NCBI RefSeq assembly: GCF_011742165.1
Contig: NZ_JAAQTO010000007.1
Span: 1 to 61,219 of the forward strand
DNA from: Billgrantia bachuensis
GTDB taxonomy: Bacteria; Pseudomonadota; Gammaproteobacteria; Pseudomonadales; Halomonadaceae
Length of the DNA: 61,219 bases
Reading direction: 5' to 3'
Part shown: in pieces, positions 1-9,820 of the stretch
How the letters are laid out: each line of letters starts with the position of its first letter
Position numbering within the stretch: position 1 is the first letter of the stretch
The notes under the pieces: model-generated
Database searches by the model: none
The model's input: the letters and a program-made list of their open reading frames with translations, nothing else
What the model was told of the DNA's origin: nothing
Translations under genes and position numbers: made by a program

Positions 1-159
1 GCTGGCCGGCACCTGTACCTCGGGATCCAGGTCCGTACGCACGAACACGATACCGGTATTCACCGGGGCCGGACGCAAGGTCAGGTACACCTTCTTCCCG
101 GAATGAAGGCCAACGCCGGTGGCGCGGATGGTGTTTTGCAGGGTGCGTTGTCTGATCAT
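1..159 (-). CDS. lpxC: UDP-3-O-acyl-N-acetylglucosamine deacetylase, N-terminal fragment
   Basis: This is the first 53 codons of LpxC, the zinc-dependent cytoplasmic deacetylase that commits UDP-acyl-GlcNAc to lipid A synthesis; the rest lies beyond the window edge. The start [21 protein letters not shown] is typical of the family, with the conserved TGVGLHSG at residues 14-21. The zinc-binding and catalytic residues are not in view. It is the last gene of the division cluster, separated from ftsZ by 111 bases holding a good sigma70-type promoter, so it probably has its own transcription. The Shine-Dalgarno sequence before the ATG is poor. In E. coli LpxC is controlled mainly by FtsH proteolysis of its C-terminus, which cannot be assessed here. 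Confidence 0.93.
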   Translation of the reverse strand, partial: MIRQRTLQNTIRATGVGLHSGKKVYLTLRPAPVNTGIVFVRTDLDPEVQVPAS

Positions 160-199
160 GGGCAGTAGCCAGGCCGTTGTAAGTTATCAAACACCGTTC

Positions 200-228
200 A
201 CTATAACACCGAACGAGTGTTTCAACAA
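200..228 (-). promoter_or_regulatory. Candidate sigma70 promoter of lpxC
   Basis: On the minus strand a -35 box TTGTTG (223-228) and a -10 box TATAGT (200-205) are separated by exactly 17 bases. The predicted transcript starts roughly 30 bases before the lpxC ATG. The site lies in the only non-coding stretch between ftsZ and lpxC, which supports it. Confidence 0.6.
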
Positions 229-270
229 AAAAACATCTCCTGGCCCTGCCTATGCTCGCAATAGCTTCTG

Positions 271-1440
271 TCAATCGGCTTGTCGACGCAGGAAGGCCGG
301 GATATCGAGGTAATCATCCAATTCCTGGGGCGAGCGACGCTTCTCCGGCTGCGGCTTGACCGCCTCCTGGGGCTCGGCCTTGGGCATGGCACTCTGCTGG
401 CGCATGGCCGGCTGCGCACGCTGGCGATACTCGCTGCCCTCGTTGCGCTTGACGGTTTCGCGCCCTGCCGCCTTGACCTGGCGCCCCTCGAGGCCTGCAG
501 CCACGACAGTAACCCGCAGCTCGTCGGTCATGTCCATGTCGATCGAAGTACCCACGACGATGGTCGCGTCCTGCGAAGCGAACTCCTGAACCGTGGCGCC
601 AACATCGTTGAATTCGCCGATCGACAGGTCCGGGCCGGCGGTGATGTTGACCAGGATGCCACGCGCGCCGTGCAGGTCGATGTCCTCCAGCAGCGGGCTG
701 CGGATGGCTTTTTCTGCGGCTTCGCGGGCGCGGTTCTCGCCAGTGGCACCACCGGTACCCATCATCGCCATGCCCATCTCGGACATCACGGTGCGCACGT
801 CGGCGAAGTCGACGTTGATGATGCCGGGACTGGTGATCAGCTCGGCGATCCCCTGCACGGCCCCCAGCAACACGTCGTTGGCGGCACTGAAGGCGGTCAG
901 CAGGCTGGCGTTCTTGCCCAGCACCGAGAGCAGCTTCTCGTTGGGAATGGTGATCAGGGAGTCGACGTGCTCCGACAGTTCCCTCATGCCCTCTTCGGCC
1001 ACGCGCATGCGCTTCGGCCCCTCGAAGGGAAACGGCCGAGTGACGACGGCCACGGTAAGGATGCCGAGCTCCTTGGCCACCTGGGCCACGACCGGCGCGC
1101 CGCCGGTGCCGGTGCCACCGCCCATGCCTGCGGTGATGAAGACCATATCGGCGCCGCTGATCAGCTCGGCGATGCGCTCACGATCCTCCATCGCGGCCTG
1201 GCGACCCACGTCGGGGTTGGCACCAGCGCCCAGCCCCTTGGTGATCTCATTGCCAAGCTGGAGCACGGTCTTGGCGGCCACCCGCTTGAGCGCTTGGGCG
1301 TCCGTGTTGGCGCAGATGAACTCGACGCCTTCGATATTGCTCTCGACCATGTGGTTGACGGCGTTGCCACCGCCGCCACCTACGCCGACGACCTTGATGA
1401 CCGCACTGCTCGAGGGTGCGCTATCTACCAGTTCGAACAT
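271..1440 (-). CDS. ftsZ: Cell division protein FtsZ
   Basis: Tubulin-like GTPase that polymerises into the Z-ring at mid-cell and organises the divisome. The 389-residue protein has the GTP-binding glycine-rich start ([11 protein letters not shown], 19-29), the tubulin signature GGGTGTG at 107-113 and a T7 synergy loop with NVDFADV. A Q/P-rich variable linker follows, then the C-terminal peptide [14 protein letters not shown] (376-389) that binds FtsA and ZipA. It lies 33 bases downstream of ftsA in the usual ftsQ-ftsA-ftsZ order. The ATG start matches the family N-terminus. Nothing in it looks unusual. Confidence 0.98.
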   Translation of the reverse strand: MFELVDSAPSSSAVIKVVGVGGGGGNAVNHMVESNIEGVEFICANTDAQALKRVAAKTVLQLGNEITKGLGAGANPDVGRQAAMEDRERIAELISGADMVFITAGMGGGTGTGGAPVVAQVAKELGILTVAVVTRPFPFEGPKRMRVAEEGMRELSEHVDSLITIPNEKLLSVLGKNASLLTAFSAANDVLLGAVQGIAELITSPGIINVDFADVRTVMSEMGMAMMGTGGATGENRAREAAEKAIRSPLLEDIDLHGARGILVNITAGPDLSIGEFNDVGATVQEFASQDATIVVGTSIDMDMTDELRVTVVAAGLEGRQVKAAGRETVKRNEGSEYRQRAQPAMRQQSAMPKAEPQEAVKPQPEKRRSPQELDDYLDIPAFLRRQAD

Positions 1441-1473
1441 AAGCCCCGTCTCCTGGACCGCGCCGCGGCCCTA

Positions 1474-2757
1474 TTAGAAATTTCCTTTCAACCAGCCCTT
1501 GAGTTTTGCCAGCGCCGGAATTCCTTCCAATCCTCCACGCTGTGAGACGTCTTCGCGCCTGGGTGGCGCTGCCACTGCCCTGCCCTCACGGCCATGCCCC
1601 TGCCGAGCCTCCTGAAGAGCGTAATGTAGCAAACCTACACCTGTGGAATAAATCGGATTGCGTACCACGTCCGAGAGTCCACGCACGTTGAGGGGACAGG
1701 CGATACGCACCGGCATGTGGAAGATCTCCTCGGCCAGCTCGACGACCCCCTCCATGCGCGAGGTGCCGCCGGTGAGTACCACGCCGGCTGCTACCAGGTC
1801 CTCGTAGCCGCTGCGCCGCAGCTCGTCGCGAATCAAGGTGAATAGTTCCTCGTAGCGCGGCTCCACCACTTCGGCCAGTGCCTGACGCGACAGATCGCGA
1901 GCGGGGCGATCACCGACGCTTGGCACTTTGATCATTTCATCGCTTGCTGCCAACTGGGTCAGGGCGCAGGCGTACTTGACCTTGATCTCTTCGGCATACT
2001 GGGTCGGGGTGCGCAGCGCCATGGCGATGTCGTTGGTCACCTGATCGCCGGCGATGGGGATCACCGCCGTGTGGCGAATGGCCCCTTCGGTAAAGACGGC
2101 GATATCGGTGGTGCCACCACCGATGTCGACCATGCAGACCCCAAGCTCGCGCTCATCCTCGGTCAGTACCGCCATGCTGGAGGCGAGCTGTTCGAGGATG
2201 ATGGCATCGACCTCAAGACCACAGCGCCGTACGCATTTATCGATATTCTGCACCGCATTGAGCGCAGCGGTAACCAGATGTACGCGCGCCTCGAGGCGCA
2301 CACCCGACATCCCGAGCGGCTCACGAATACCGCCTTGGGTGTCGATGGAGAATTCTTGAGGCAAAACGTGCAGCACACGCTGGCCCTCGGAGATTGCACG
2401 CGCTCGAGCCGAATCGATGACACGATCAATATCGGTGGACATCACTTCGCGCTCTTTTATCGCGACCACACCATCCGAGTTCATCGAACTGATATGACTG
2501 CCTGCCACGCCGACATAGACCGAATGGATATCGCAGCCGGCCATCAACTCGGCTTCTTCCACGGCGCGCTGGATCGACTGGACGGTCGACTCGATGTTGA
2601 TCACCACGCCTTTTTTCATGCCACGTGAAGGGTGCGATCCGATCCCGGCAATCTCGATGCCGCCGTCATCGGTAGGCTGTCCGACAATGGCCACTACCTT
2701 GGACGTTCCTATATCCAGTCCGACTACCATATTGGATGAGTTGGAAGTGACTGCCAT
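1474..2757 (-). CDS. ftsA: Cell division protein FtsA
   Basis: Actin-fold ATPase that tethers FtsZ filaments to the inner membrane and recruits later divisome proteins. The 427-residue protein shows the phosphate-1 motif GLDIGTSK (13-20), the central IGGGTTDIAV motif, a C-terminal LTGGTSRMEG loop and a final short amphipathic membrane-targeting helix (LAKLKGWLKGNF). It is cotranscribed with ftsZ. Unusually, a 195-base gap separates it from ftsQ, and that gap contains a perfect TATAAT box, so ftsA-ftsZ may be partly independent of upstream transcription. Confidence 0.98.
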   Translation of the reverse strand: MAVTSNSSNMVVGLDIGTSKVVAIVGQPTDDGGIEIAGIGSHPSRGMKKGVVINIESTVQSIQRAVEEAELMAGCDIHSVYVGVAGSHISSMNSDGVVAIKEREVMSTDIDRVIDSARARAISEGQRVLHVLPQEFSIDTQGGIREPLGMSGVRLEARVHLVTAALNAVQNIDKCVRRCGLEVDAIILEQLASSMAVLTEDERELGVCMVDIGGGTTDIAVFTEGAIRHTAVIPIAGDQVTNDIAMALRTPTQYAEEIKVKYACALTQLAASDEMIKVPSVGDRPARDLSRQALAEVVEPRYEELFTLIRDELRRSGYEDLVAAGVVLTGGTSRMEGVVELAEEIFHMPVRIACPLNVRGLSDVVRNPIYSTGVGLLHYALQEARQGHGREGRAVAAPPRREDVSQRGGLEGIPALAKLKGWLKGNF

Positions 2758-2826
2758 GCGCCGGAGTGTCTCCTGAAACTTGACCCGCTGGGTATCCCAT
2801 TATTCTGATAAATGGTCATTGCGCCC

Positions 2827-2858
2827 ATTATAGAAACAACTGGCGTTAAACCACCAGT
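2827..2858 (-). promoter_or_regulatory. Candidate ftsA-ftsZ promoter with overlapping inverted repeat
   Basis: A perfect minus-strand -10 hexamer TATAAT occupies 2827-2832. No strong -35 hexamer is seen at 16-18 bases. Instead an imperfect inverted repeat (arms ACTGGTG and CGCCAGT with one wobble, 2839-2858) covers that position, as an activator or repressor site might. The surrounding 2758-2952 gap is clearly more AT-rich than the flanking genes. Confidence 0.45.
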
Positions 2859-2952
2859 CCATTATGAAAAACCAGGTTCACAATACGGGTTATTGAAGAT
2901 AAAGAAAACACCGCAATGGCTGCAACATGAGACCTGTTCGTGACGAAAGGTT

Positions 2953-3675
2953 TCAGCCCGTACCGTCATCTTCCTTTTCGATGTCGGTTTCGCCATGCCA
3001 GGCCACTGCCACACCGTTGGGATAACGCAGGTCGATGTAGCGAATATGTGTCGCCTGCGGACCCAATTGACGTTGCCACGCAGCCGTCAGCCTGGCCAGT
3101 CGAGCTTCGCGATCATTGCGACCCAGCATTACCCAGACACCGTCATCGAGCTGAAAACGCCAGGCGCCGCGCGGCTCCAGCCGCAGTTGAGTGATGCTCA
3201 GCCCCAGCGCTTCGAAGCGAGGAGCCAAGCGGTCATGGTAAGCCAGAACCTCGGCCCCACTACCCACCGGCCCGGCCAGGTCCGGCAGGTCTCCCGGCGG
3301 CTCCACCGGGGCGAAGGCGAAGGGTTCTCCCTCCGGATTGAGTAGATAGCCATCGTTCCAGCGCGCCACCGGCACCTGCTCGACCAGCTCGAAGACCAGG
3401 GCATACGGCCACTCCCGCGACAGCCGGACTTCGGCCAGCCAGCTAATGTCGCGTGCACGACGACGCAGCGCCGGGAGATCGGCCGACAGCCAGGTCTGCC
3501 CCTTCAGCAGCGGCGCCAGCTGCGAACGCAGGTAGTCGGCACTGACGTGATGCAATTCGCCGCGGATTGCTACGCGTTCTATCGGCCGGTCGAGCCAGGT
3601 CCACAGGGCGCGGCCGCCGGCCCCCAGCAGGATCAACAACAGCAGTATGCCCAACGTCGAGCCGCGGGTGCTCAT
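2953..3675 (-). CDS. ftsQ: Cell division protein FtsQ
   Basis: Bitopic inner-membrane protein that links the cytoplasmic Z-ring to the FtsL-FtsB complex and septal synthase. The 240 residues comprise a short cytoplasmic tail, one membrane helix (about 9-27), a POTRA domain starting near IERVAIRGELHHVSADYL and a periplasmic beta domain. The start codon overlaps the ddlB stop by 4 bases, indicating translational coupling. It is slightly shorter than E. coli FtsQ (276 residues). Downstream it is followed by the long ftsQ-ftsA gap. Confidence 0.95.
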   Translation of the reverse strand: MSTRGSTLGILLLLILLGAGGRALWTWLDRPIERVAIRGELHHVSADYLRSQLAPLLKGQTWLSADLPALRRRARDISWLAEVRLSREWPYALVFELVEQVPVARWNDGYLLNPEGEPFAFAPVEPPGDLPDLAGPVGSGAEVLAYHDRLAPRFEALGLSITQLRLEPRGAWRFQLDDGVWVMLGRNDREARLARLTAAWQRQLGPQATHIRYIDLRYPNGVAVAWHGETDIEKEDDGTG

Positions 3676-4601
3676 GCCTGACGTGGCTCCAGCGTAGTAG
3701 CGAGGATGCGCCGCACCAGTGCATCGAAATCTATGCCGGCATGGGCGGCAGCCTGAGGCACAAGGCTATGGTCGGTCATGCCTGGCGCGGTGTTGACCTC
3801 GATCAGCCAGAAACGCCCCTCGCCGTCGCGCATCACGTCGACGCGCCCCCAACCTTCTCCACCGACGGCTTCGAAGGCCTGACGGCACAGCTCGCCCAGC
3901 GCCGCCTCCTGTGCGGCATCCAGGCCACAAGGAAGGTGATAGCGCGTATCGTTGGAGTTGTACTTGGCTTCATAGTCATAGAAGCCGCTGGGCACTTCGA
4001 CGCGAATCGCCGGCAGTACGCGCCTACCCAACAGCGACACCGTATACTCCTCACCATGGATGAAGCGCTCGGCCATGACCCGCGCATCGAAGCGTGCCGC
4101 CTCGTGGTAGGCCGCCTCGAGGGCCTCCTTGCTGTCGACGATGCTGATGCCCAGGGTCGAGCCCTCGTGTACCGGCTTGACGATGAGCGGCAGCCCGAGC
4201 CGGGCAACGATACCGTCCCAGTCGGCATCTTCGGCCAACATCAGCGATTCAGGTGTCGGCAACCCCAGAGCCTGCCAGACGAGTTTGGTGCGCTGCTTGT
4301 CCATGCCCAGCGCAGAAGCCAGTACGCCACTGCCGGTATAGGGGATGCCCAGCAGTTCGAGGGCGCCCTGCAGGGTCCCGTCTTCTCCTCCCCGGCCATG
4401 CAGGACGATGAAGACACGATCGGGGGCGAGCGCCTCGAGCCCGACCAGGCCGCCATCGGCCGGATCGTAGCCGATCACGTCGATGCCGCTGCGCTCGAGC
4501 GCCGCCAGAACCGCCGCCCCGCTTCTGAGGGACACCTCACGCTCGGCGGAGTTGCCGCCATACAGCACCACGACCCGCCCAAACTCGCTCGCCTGCGTCA
4601 T
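3672..4601 (-). CDS. ddlB: D-alanine--D-alanine ligase B
   Basis: ATP-grasp enzyme that joins two D-alanines into the dipeptide that MurF adds to the peptidoglycan precursor. The 309-residue protein begins with the family glycine-rich motif ([18 protein letters not shown]), has the [12 protein letters not shown] nucleotide-binding region and ends with the metal-binding [17 protein letters not shown] motif. It is embedded in the dcw cluster as in E. coli and overlaps murC and ftsQ by 4 bases each. Length is normal. Confidence 0.97.
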   Translation of the reverse strand: MTQASEFGRVVVLYGGNSAEREVSLRSGAAVLAALERSGIDVIGYDPADGGLVGLEALAPDRVFIVLHGRGGEDGTLQGALELLGIPYTGSGVLASALGMDKQRTKLVWQALGLPTPESLMLAEDADWDGIVARLGLPLIVKPVHEGSTLGISIVDSKEALEAAYHEAARFDARVMAERFIHGEEYTVSLLGRRVLPAIRVEVPSGFYDYEAKYNSNDTRYHLPCGLDAAQEAALGELCRQAFEAVGGEGWGRVDVMRDGEGRFWLIEVNTAPGMTDHSLVPQAAAHAGIDFDALVRRILATTLEPRQA

Positions 4602-6010
4602 AGCTCTACCTCGTCGAGAATCAACCGGCTCTCGGCCAACCCAAGGGCAATACCGCCCACATCCCCCGCGCCTTGAGTAATCAGGATATCGTCGGCACGT
4701 AGCACCTTGGCCAGCAGCGACGGCAGTTCCGACTTGTTCTGCACGAAGATCGGATCGAGCGTGCCGCGCTGGCGGATGGAGCCTGCCAGAGTCTTGCCAT
4801 CGGCGCCGGGGATGGGCGGCTCTCCCGCACTGTATACGTCGAGCAGCAGTAGTACGTCGACCCCGGCAAGCACACGCACGAAGTCCTCGTAGAGGTCGCG
4901 GGTGCGGGTATAACGGTGGGGCTGGTAGACCATCACCAACCGGCGCTGGGGCCAGCCGGCCCGCACCGCGTTGATAACCATCTCCACTTCGCGCGGATGG
5001 TGCCCGTAGTCATCCACCAGCATGACCTCGCCGCTGCCGCCGGGCGGCGCGAAGTGACCATGTACCTGGAAGCGGCGCCCCACGCCGGCAAAGCCGGCCA
5101 GGCCACGCAGGATGGCGGCATCGTCGACGCCGGCATCGGTAGCAACGGCGATCGAGGCCAGTGCATTGAGCGCATTGTGCCGCCCCGGCATGCTCAGATG
5201 AACCTCCAGCGGGGCCAATCCATCAGGGCGCAGAGCGGTGAAGCGAACCTCGCCGGCCTGCTGGGTGAAGTCGACGATACGGTAGTCGGCATCCTCGCTG
5301 AAGCCGTAGGTCACGAACTGCCGATGGATGCGATCGAGCAGGCCGCGCACGTGCTCGTCGTCGATGCACAGGATGGCCAGTCCATAGAAGGGCAGATTAT
5401 GCAGGAATTCGATGAAAGTGCCCTTGAGCCGCTCGAAGTCACCGCCATAGGTGCTCATGTGGTCGGCGTCGATATTGGTGACGATCGACACCATCGGCTG
5501 CAGGTGCAGGAAAGAGGCGTCGGACTCGTCGGCCTCGGCGACGAGGTAGTCGCCCTCGCCCAGGCGCGCATTGGCGCCAGCGCTAGTCAGCTTGCCACCG
5601 ATGACGAAGGTCGGATCGAGCCCGCCCTCGGCCAGCAGCGTTGCCGTCAAGCTGGTCGTGGTGGTCTTGCCGTGGGTGCCGGCCACCGCGATGCCATGGC
5701 GAAAGCGCATCAGCTCGGCGAGCATCTCGGCGCGGCGCACCACCGGCACTCGATGCTCCTGGGCCCAGCGGATCTCGGGGTTCGACGGATCCACGGCGGT
5801 GGAGACCACCACCACGTCGGCGCCCGCCACGTTGTCCTCGGCATGGCCGATGGCCACGCGGATGCCATGCTCGCGCAATCGGGCCACCACCGGGGAAGTC
5901 TTCAGGTCGCTGCCACTGACCTGATAGCCCTGGTTGGCGAGTACTTCGGCGATGCCGCACATACCGGCACCGCCGATGCCAACGAAATGGATGTGTCGAA
6001 TACGGCGCAT
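4598..6010 (-). CDS. murC: UDP-N-acetylmuramate--L-alanine ligase
   Basis: Cytoplasmic Mur ligase adding L-alanine to UDP-MurNAc, the first amino acid of the stem peptide. The ATG at 6010 gives 470 residues starting [17 protein letters not shown], matching the conserved N-terminus. The reading frame continues 37 codons further upstream, but that extension reaches into murG and has no similarity to the family. The ATP-binding loop GTHGKTT is at 111-117 and the [12 protein letters not shown] and DDYGHHP motifs are intact. It lies 58 bases after murG and overlaps ddlB by 4 bases. Confidence 0.96.
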   Translation of the reverse strand: MRRIRHIHFVGIGGAGMCGIAEVLANQGYQVSGSDLKTSPVVARLREHGIRVAIGHAEDNVAGADVVVVSTAVDPSNPEIRWAQEHRVPVVRRAEMLAELMRFRHGIAVAGTHGKTTTTSLTATLLAEGGLDPTFVIGGKLTSAGANARLGEGDYLVAEADESDASFLHLQPMVSIVTNIDADHMSTYGGDFERLKGTFIEFLHNLPFYGLAILCIDDEHVRGLLDRIHRQFVTYGFSEDADYRIVDFTQQAGEVRFTALRPDGLAPLEVHLSMPGRHNALNALASIAVATDAGVDDAAILRGLAGFAGVGRRFQVHGHFAPPGGSGEVMLVDDYGHHPREVEMVINAVRAGWPQRRLVMVYQPHRYTRTRDLYEDFVRVLAGVDVLLLLDVYSAGEPPIPGADGKTLAGSIRQRGTLDPIFVQNKSELPSLLAKVLRADDILITQGAGDVGGIALGLAESRLILDEVEL

Positions 6011-6068
6011 GCCCAGGCCACGCCCGTGGCGTGGCAGCGTTGCCTGACCGGGTACCGGCCTCAAGGTG

Positions 6069-7157
6069 CTATCGCTCAAGCGCTGTCTCCATGCAACCGG
6101 CCACCAGACGCTCGACGGCATCGAGATGCGCGCAGCGGCGCGACTGTCGGGCCATGGTGGCGAGAATGTCAGGGTCGAGCAGCGTCGCTAGGCTCTCGGC
6201 CAGCGCCGCCGCGGTCATTTGCTTTTGCGGCATCAACTGTGCCGCGCCCGCCGCCACCAGGGCGCGGGCATTGGCAGTCTGGTGGTCGTCCACCGCGTGG
6301 GGCAAGGGCACGAACAGCGCCGGCTTGGCCGCAGCGGCCACCTCGGCCACGGTCAGGGCCCCGGCCCGGCACACCACCAGGTCGGCCCAGTCGTAGGCCG
6401 CCGCCATGTCGTCGATGAAGGCGCTTACCTGGGCCTCGACGCCCTGTGTCGCGTAGGCCTCGCGAGTCGCCGCGTCCTTGTCGCGACCGGCCTGGTGGCG
6501 CACCTCGGGGCGGCTCGCCTCGGGCAGCGCGGCCAGTGCCTCGGGCAGGCGCTGGTTGAGCGCCAGCGCTCCCAGCGAGCCCCCCGCCACCAGCAACCTG
6601 AGTCGCCTGTCGCGCATCACAGCAGCCTCTCGCGGTGATGCCCCCAGGGCGGCGATATCATCGCGCACCGGATTACCCACCACTTCTCCCCGCGTGCCGA
6701 ACGCCTGCGGGAAGGCGGCATAGACGCGCCGGGCCAATCGCGCCAAGGCGCGATTGGTCAAGCCCGCCACGGCATTCTGTTCGTGGATCACCAGCGGACG
6801 GCGCAGCAACCAGGCCGCCAACCCGCCGGGGCCGCTGGCGAAACCGCCGAGCCCCACCACCAGTACCGGGTCGAGTTGGCGGATGATGCGCGCCGCCTGC
6901 CACACGGCACGGGTCAGATTGAACGGCGCCTTGAGCCAGCCGGCCAGGCCGTTGCCGCGCAAACCGGCCACGGCTATGCGATGCAGGGGCAGCTCAGCCG
7001 CCGGCACCAGGCGGTTCTCGATGCCTCGCGGGCTGCCCAGCCAGTGCACTTCCAGCGCCTCGGCCTGCAGCCCACGCGCCAATGACAGCGCCGGAATGAC
7101 GTGCCCGCCGGTGCCACCCGCCATGATCAGAACACGCCGTGTTGCCGCCTGCTTCAC
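6069..7157 (-). CDS. murG: MurG, lipid II-forming GlcNAc transferase
   Basis: GT28 glycosyltransferase at the inner face of the membrane that transfers GlcNAc from UDP-GlcNAc to lipid I, producing lipid II. The 362-residue protein has the N-terminal [12 protein letters not shown] loop (14-25), the HEQNAVAG segment and the C-terminal donor-binding region [14 protein letters not shown]. The start overlaps the ftsW stop by 4 bases. Length and motifs are ordinary. Confidence 0.97.
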   Translation of the reverse strand: MKQAATRRVLIMAGGTGGHVIPALSLARGLQAEALEVHWLGSPRGIENRLVPAAELPLHRIAVAGLRGNGLAGWLKAPFNLTRAVWQAARIIRQLDPVLVVGLGGFASGPGGLAAWLLRRPLVIHEQNAVAGLTNRALARLARRVYAAFPQAFGTRGEVVGNPVRDDIAALGASPREAAVMRDRRLRLLVAGGSLGALALNQRLPEALAALPEASRPEVRHQAGRDKDAATREAYATQGVEAQVSAFIDDMAAAYDWADLVVCRAGALTVAEVAAAAKPALFVPLPHAVDDHQTANARALVAAGAAQLMPQKQMTAAALAESLATLLDPDILATMARQSRRCAHLDAVERLVAGCMETALER

Positions 7158-8410
7158 TTCATGACTCCCTGTCCATTGATTCTGGGCTCGCGGCGCCCCG
7201 CCGCCTCACGCGGGGCGGTCGGGCCGGCGCGCCGCAGCGCCTGGCGAGTGTCGATATCCACACGTAGCAGCAGACCCACCATTGCTGCACTTACCAGCAG
7301 GCTGGAACCGCCATAGCTGAGCAGCGGCAGGGTCAGCCCCTTGGTCGGCAACATGCCGGTACTCACGGCGATGTTGATGAAGGCCTGGGCGCCGATCACC
7401 ATGGCAATGCCGTAGCTGACATAAGCGGCAAAGCCCAGCCCTGCCAACTCGGCCCGCCGCCCCACCGCCAGTGCCCGCCAGATCAGCAGTGCGAACAGGC
7501 CCACCACGCCGATGGCACCGAACAGGCCGAGCTCCTCTGCCAACACGGCGAAGACGAAGTCGGTATGTGCTTCCGGCAGATAGAACAGCTTCTGCACGCT
7601 GTTGCCCAACCCCATGCCCAACCAGTGCCCGCGACCGAAAGCGATCAGAGCCTGGGTCAACTGGTAACCGCTGGCGAACTGATCGGCCCACGGGTCGGAG
7701 AAGCTGGTCAGACGCGCCAGTCGATAGGGCTCGGCGATCGCCACGTAGAAGCCAAGCAGGCCAACCGCTACCAGAATCAGGACGAACCGTCCCCACGGCG
7801 CCCCTGCCAGCAGCAACATGCCCATAACGCAGCCGGTCATCACGACGACGGCGCCGTAGTCCGGCTCGAGAATCAACAGCACGGCGATGAGGCCCATCAC
7901 TATCAGCGGACGCAGGAAGGCCCCCCAACTGCGGCGCACTTCGGGCAGGAAGCGCTCCAGATAACCGGCGAGATAGACGATCAGGCACAGCTTGGCCACT
8001 TCCGATATCTGCAAGTTGAAAGGCAGTAAAGGAATCGACAGCCAGCGCCGGCTGCCATTGACCTCGCGCCCGACCAATAGCACCAATAGCAGCAGCACCA
8101 TGCTGGCCAGTAACAGCAGCGGACCATTGGCACGCCACCAGGCCAGCGGCGAACGCAGCGTCGCGGCAGCCGCCAGCAGCGCCATGGCCACGAACAGGGC
8201 ATGACGCTGGCTGAAATACCAGGGATTGCCGGTGAGACTTGCCGCCACCTCGGTGGAGGCCGAAGTGACCATGACCCAACCGGTCAGTATCAGCGCCAGC
8301 GCGGCAAACAGCAGCCAGCCATCGAACGGCTGCTCGCGGGTCGAAAGCGCCGCGCGCAGCCGACGCAAGCGGACGAACCTGCGCGTGGATGCCGCCTTGG
8401 TTCTAGCCAT
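7154..8410 (-). CDS. ftsW: Septal SEDS glycosyltransferase FtsW
   Basis: Polytopic SEDS-family peptidoglycan glycosyltransferase that works with FtsI at the septum. From the ATG at 8410 the protein is 418 residues with a basic cytoplasmic N-terminus and about ten membrane helices. SEDS hallmarks include the loop PEAHTDFVFAVLAEELG and the late LPLLSYGGSSLL segment. The open frame extends 42 codons further upstream, but that part lies inside murD; the chosen start overlaps the murD stop by only 8 bases. Confidence 0.95.
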   Translation of the reverse strand: MARTKAASTRRFVRLRRLRAALSTREQPFDGWLLFAALALILTGWVMVTSASTEVAASLTGNPWYFSQRHALFVAMALLAAAATLRSPLAWWRANGPLLLLASMVLLLLVLLVGREVNGSRRWLSIPLLPFNLQISEVAKLCLIVYLAGYLERFLPEVRRSWGAFLRPLIVMGLIAVLLILEPDYGAVVVMTGCVMGMLLLAGAPWGRFVLILVAVGLLGFYVAIAEPYRLARLTSFSDPWADQFASGYQLTQALIAFGRGHWLGMGLGNSVQKLFYLPEAHTDFVFAVLAEELGLFGAIGVVGLFALLIWRALAVGRRAELAGLGFAAYVSYGIAMVIGAQAFINIAVSTGMLPTKGLTLPLLSYGGSSLLVSAAMVGLLLRVDIDTRQALRRAGPTAPREAAGRREPRINGQGVMK

Positions 8411-9782
8411 GTCCGCCCTCCTCGACGAGCCGTTGGACCCACTGCCGAAATACCTCGCCACGTGCCAGGTAATTGGGGAACTGATCGAGGCTGGCGCAAG
8501 CCGGCGAGAGCAACACGCAATCGCCCGGTTCGGCAACCTCCCGCGCGCGCTGCATGGCAGCCTCGAGGTCGGCTACACGGGTTACGGTCACACTGTCTCG
8601 CAGGGCTGCGGCAAGCCGGGGGGCATCGGCACCGAACAAGATCGCCTCACGCCCATAGCGGGCCATGGGTTCGGCCAGAGGCGCGAAGTCCGCGCCCTTG
8701 CCCAGCCCGCCAGCCAGCAGTACCAGCCTCCCTTGCAGAGTCGGCCCCAGGCCGGCCAGGGCAGCCAAGGTGGCCCCGACATTGGTCCCCTTCGAGTCGT
8801 TGATCCAGCGCACGCCGTCGATATCGGCGATCGGCTCGCTACGATGGGCCAGGCCTTTGAATTGCCGTAATACTTCGCACATGGTCTCGAGCGGAAAGCC
8901 GAGATGGCTGCCCATGGCCAGGGCCGCCAGCGCATTGGCTTGGTTGTGACGCCCCGCCAGCCCCAGCTCGGCGGTCGCCAGCAGCGGGGTGCCGCCATGC
9001 ATCAGCCAGTCCTGGCCGTCCCGCCTGGCAATGCCCCACTCGCCCGCCTCGGGAGGCAGGGTCGTGAAGCACTCCACGGCCGCAAGCGGCGCATCCGGCC
9101 AGGTCATGCGATCCTCGGCGTTGACCACGGCGTGCCGGGCACCGCGAAAGATGCCAAGCTTGGCGGCACGATACCCCGCCATATCGCCATGCCGGTCCAG
9201 GTGATCCTCGGAGAGGTTGAGAAAGGCGGCGGTTTCGGCCCCCAGGCAAGGAGTGGTCTCGAGCTGGAAGCTGGAGAGTTCGAGCACGTAGAGTTCCGCC
9301 TCGGGCATCTCGACGAGCAGATCCAGGGCCGGCGTGCCGAGATTGCCGCCGACTGCCACGCGCCGGCCGGCGGCGCGGGCCATCTCGCCGAGCAAGGTGG
9401 TGACGGTGGACTTGGCGTTGGAGCCGGTGATGGCGGCGATCGGCGCCCGCGCCGCGCGCACGAACAGGGCGATCTCGCCGACCACCAGCGGCTCCCCATC
9501 GGCGCGACGGCGCTTCCCCATCTCGGCCAACCCTGGCGTCTGCGGATCGACTCCGGGGCTCACCACGATCTCCGCGGCATCGCTCAAATCGAGTGCCGTG
9601 AGCGGTCCGCAATGCAAGCCTACGCCAGGGTGGGCAACACGGAACTCGTCTAACCCCGGTGGCTCCTCACGGGTATCGGCCACCATGAAGGGCACCCCTT
9701 CCCGGGCCAGATGCCGGCAGATCGCACGACCCGACACGCCGAGTCCGACCACCAGTGTCTCTCCCTTCGCCACCTTGGGCAT
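8403..9782 (-). CDS. murD: UDP-N-acetylmuramoyl-L-alanine--D-glutamate ligase
   Basis: Mur ligase that adds D-glutamate to UDP-MurNAc-L-Ala in the cytoplasm. The ATG at 9782 gives 459 residues and is preceded by a strong Shine-Dalgarno GAGGAGG; the longer in-frame extension runs into mraY and is rejected. The Rossmann-like N-terminus LVVGLGVSGRAICRHL and the ATP loop TGSNAKST are present, the latter carrying alanine where many homologues have glycine. The LNLSEDHLDRHG motif follows. Order between ftsW and mraY is canonical. Confidence 0.95.
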   Translation of the reverse strand: MPKVAKGETLVVGLGVSGRAICRHLAREGVPFMVADTREEPPGLDEFRVAHPGVGLHCGPLTALDLSDAAEIVVSPGVDPQTPGLAEMGKRRRADGEPLVVGEIALFVRAARAPIAAITGSNAKSTVTTLLGEMARAAGRRVAVGGNLGTPALDLLVEMPEAELYVLELSSFQLETTPCLGAETAAFLNLSEDHLDRHGDMAGYRAAKLGIFRGARHAVVNAEDRMTWPDAPLAAVECFTTLPPEAGEWGIARRDGQDWLMHGGTPLLATAELGLAGRHNQANALAALAMGSHLGFPLETMCEVLRQFKGLAHRSEPIADIDGVRWINDSKGTNVGATLAALAGLGPTLQGRLVLLAGGLGKGADFAPLAEPMARYGREAILFGADAPRLAAALRDSVTVTRVADLEAAMQRAREVAEPGDCVLLSPACASLDQFPNYLARGEVFRQWVQRLVEEGGHG

Positions 9783-9820
9783 TGCGGCCTCCTCGCTCGG
9801 TGGAACCGGCGTCCCCTGGC

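Noticed and set aside
280..1545. 421-codon plus-strand open frame opposite ftsZ
   Set aside because: It is a histidine- and glycine-rich antisense frame of a GC-rich gene with no domain or ribosome-binding site; ftsZ on the other strand is certain.
4916..6418. 500-codon plus-strand open frame opposite murC and murG
   Set aside because: Composition reflects reverse-complement codon bias and it crosses two genuine genes on the other strand.
9395..9425. Glycine-to-alanine change in the MurD ATP loop (GSNAKST)
   Set aside because: I believe this variant is common in Pseudomonas-like MurD proteins, so it is not evidence of inactivation.
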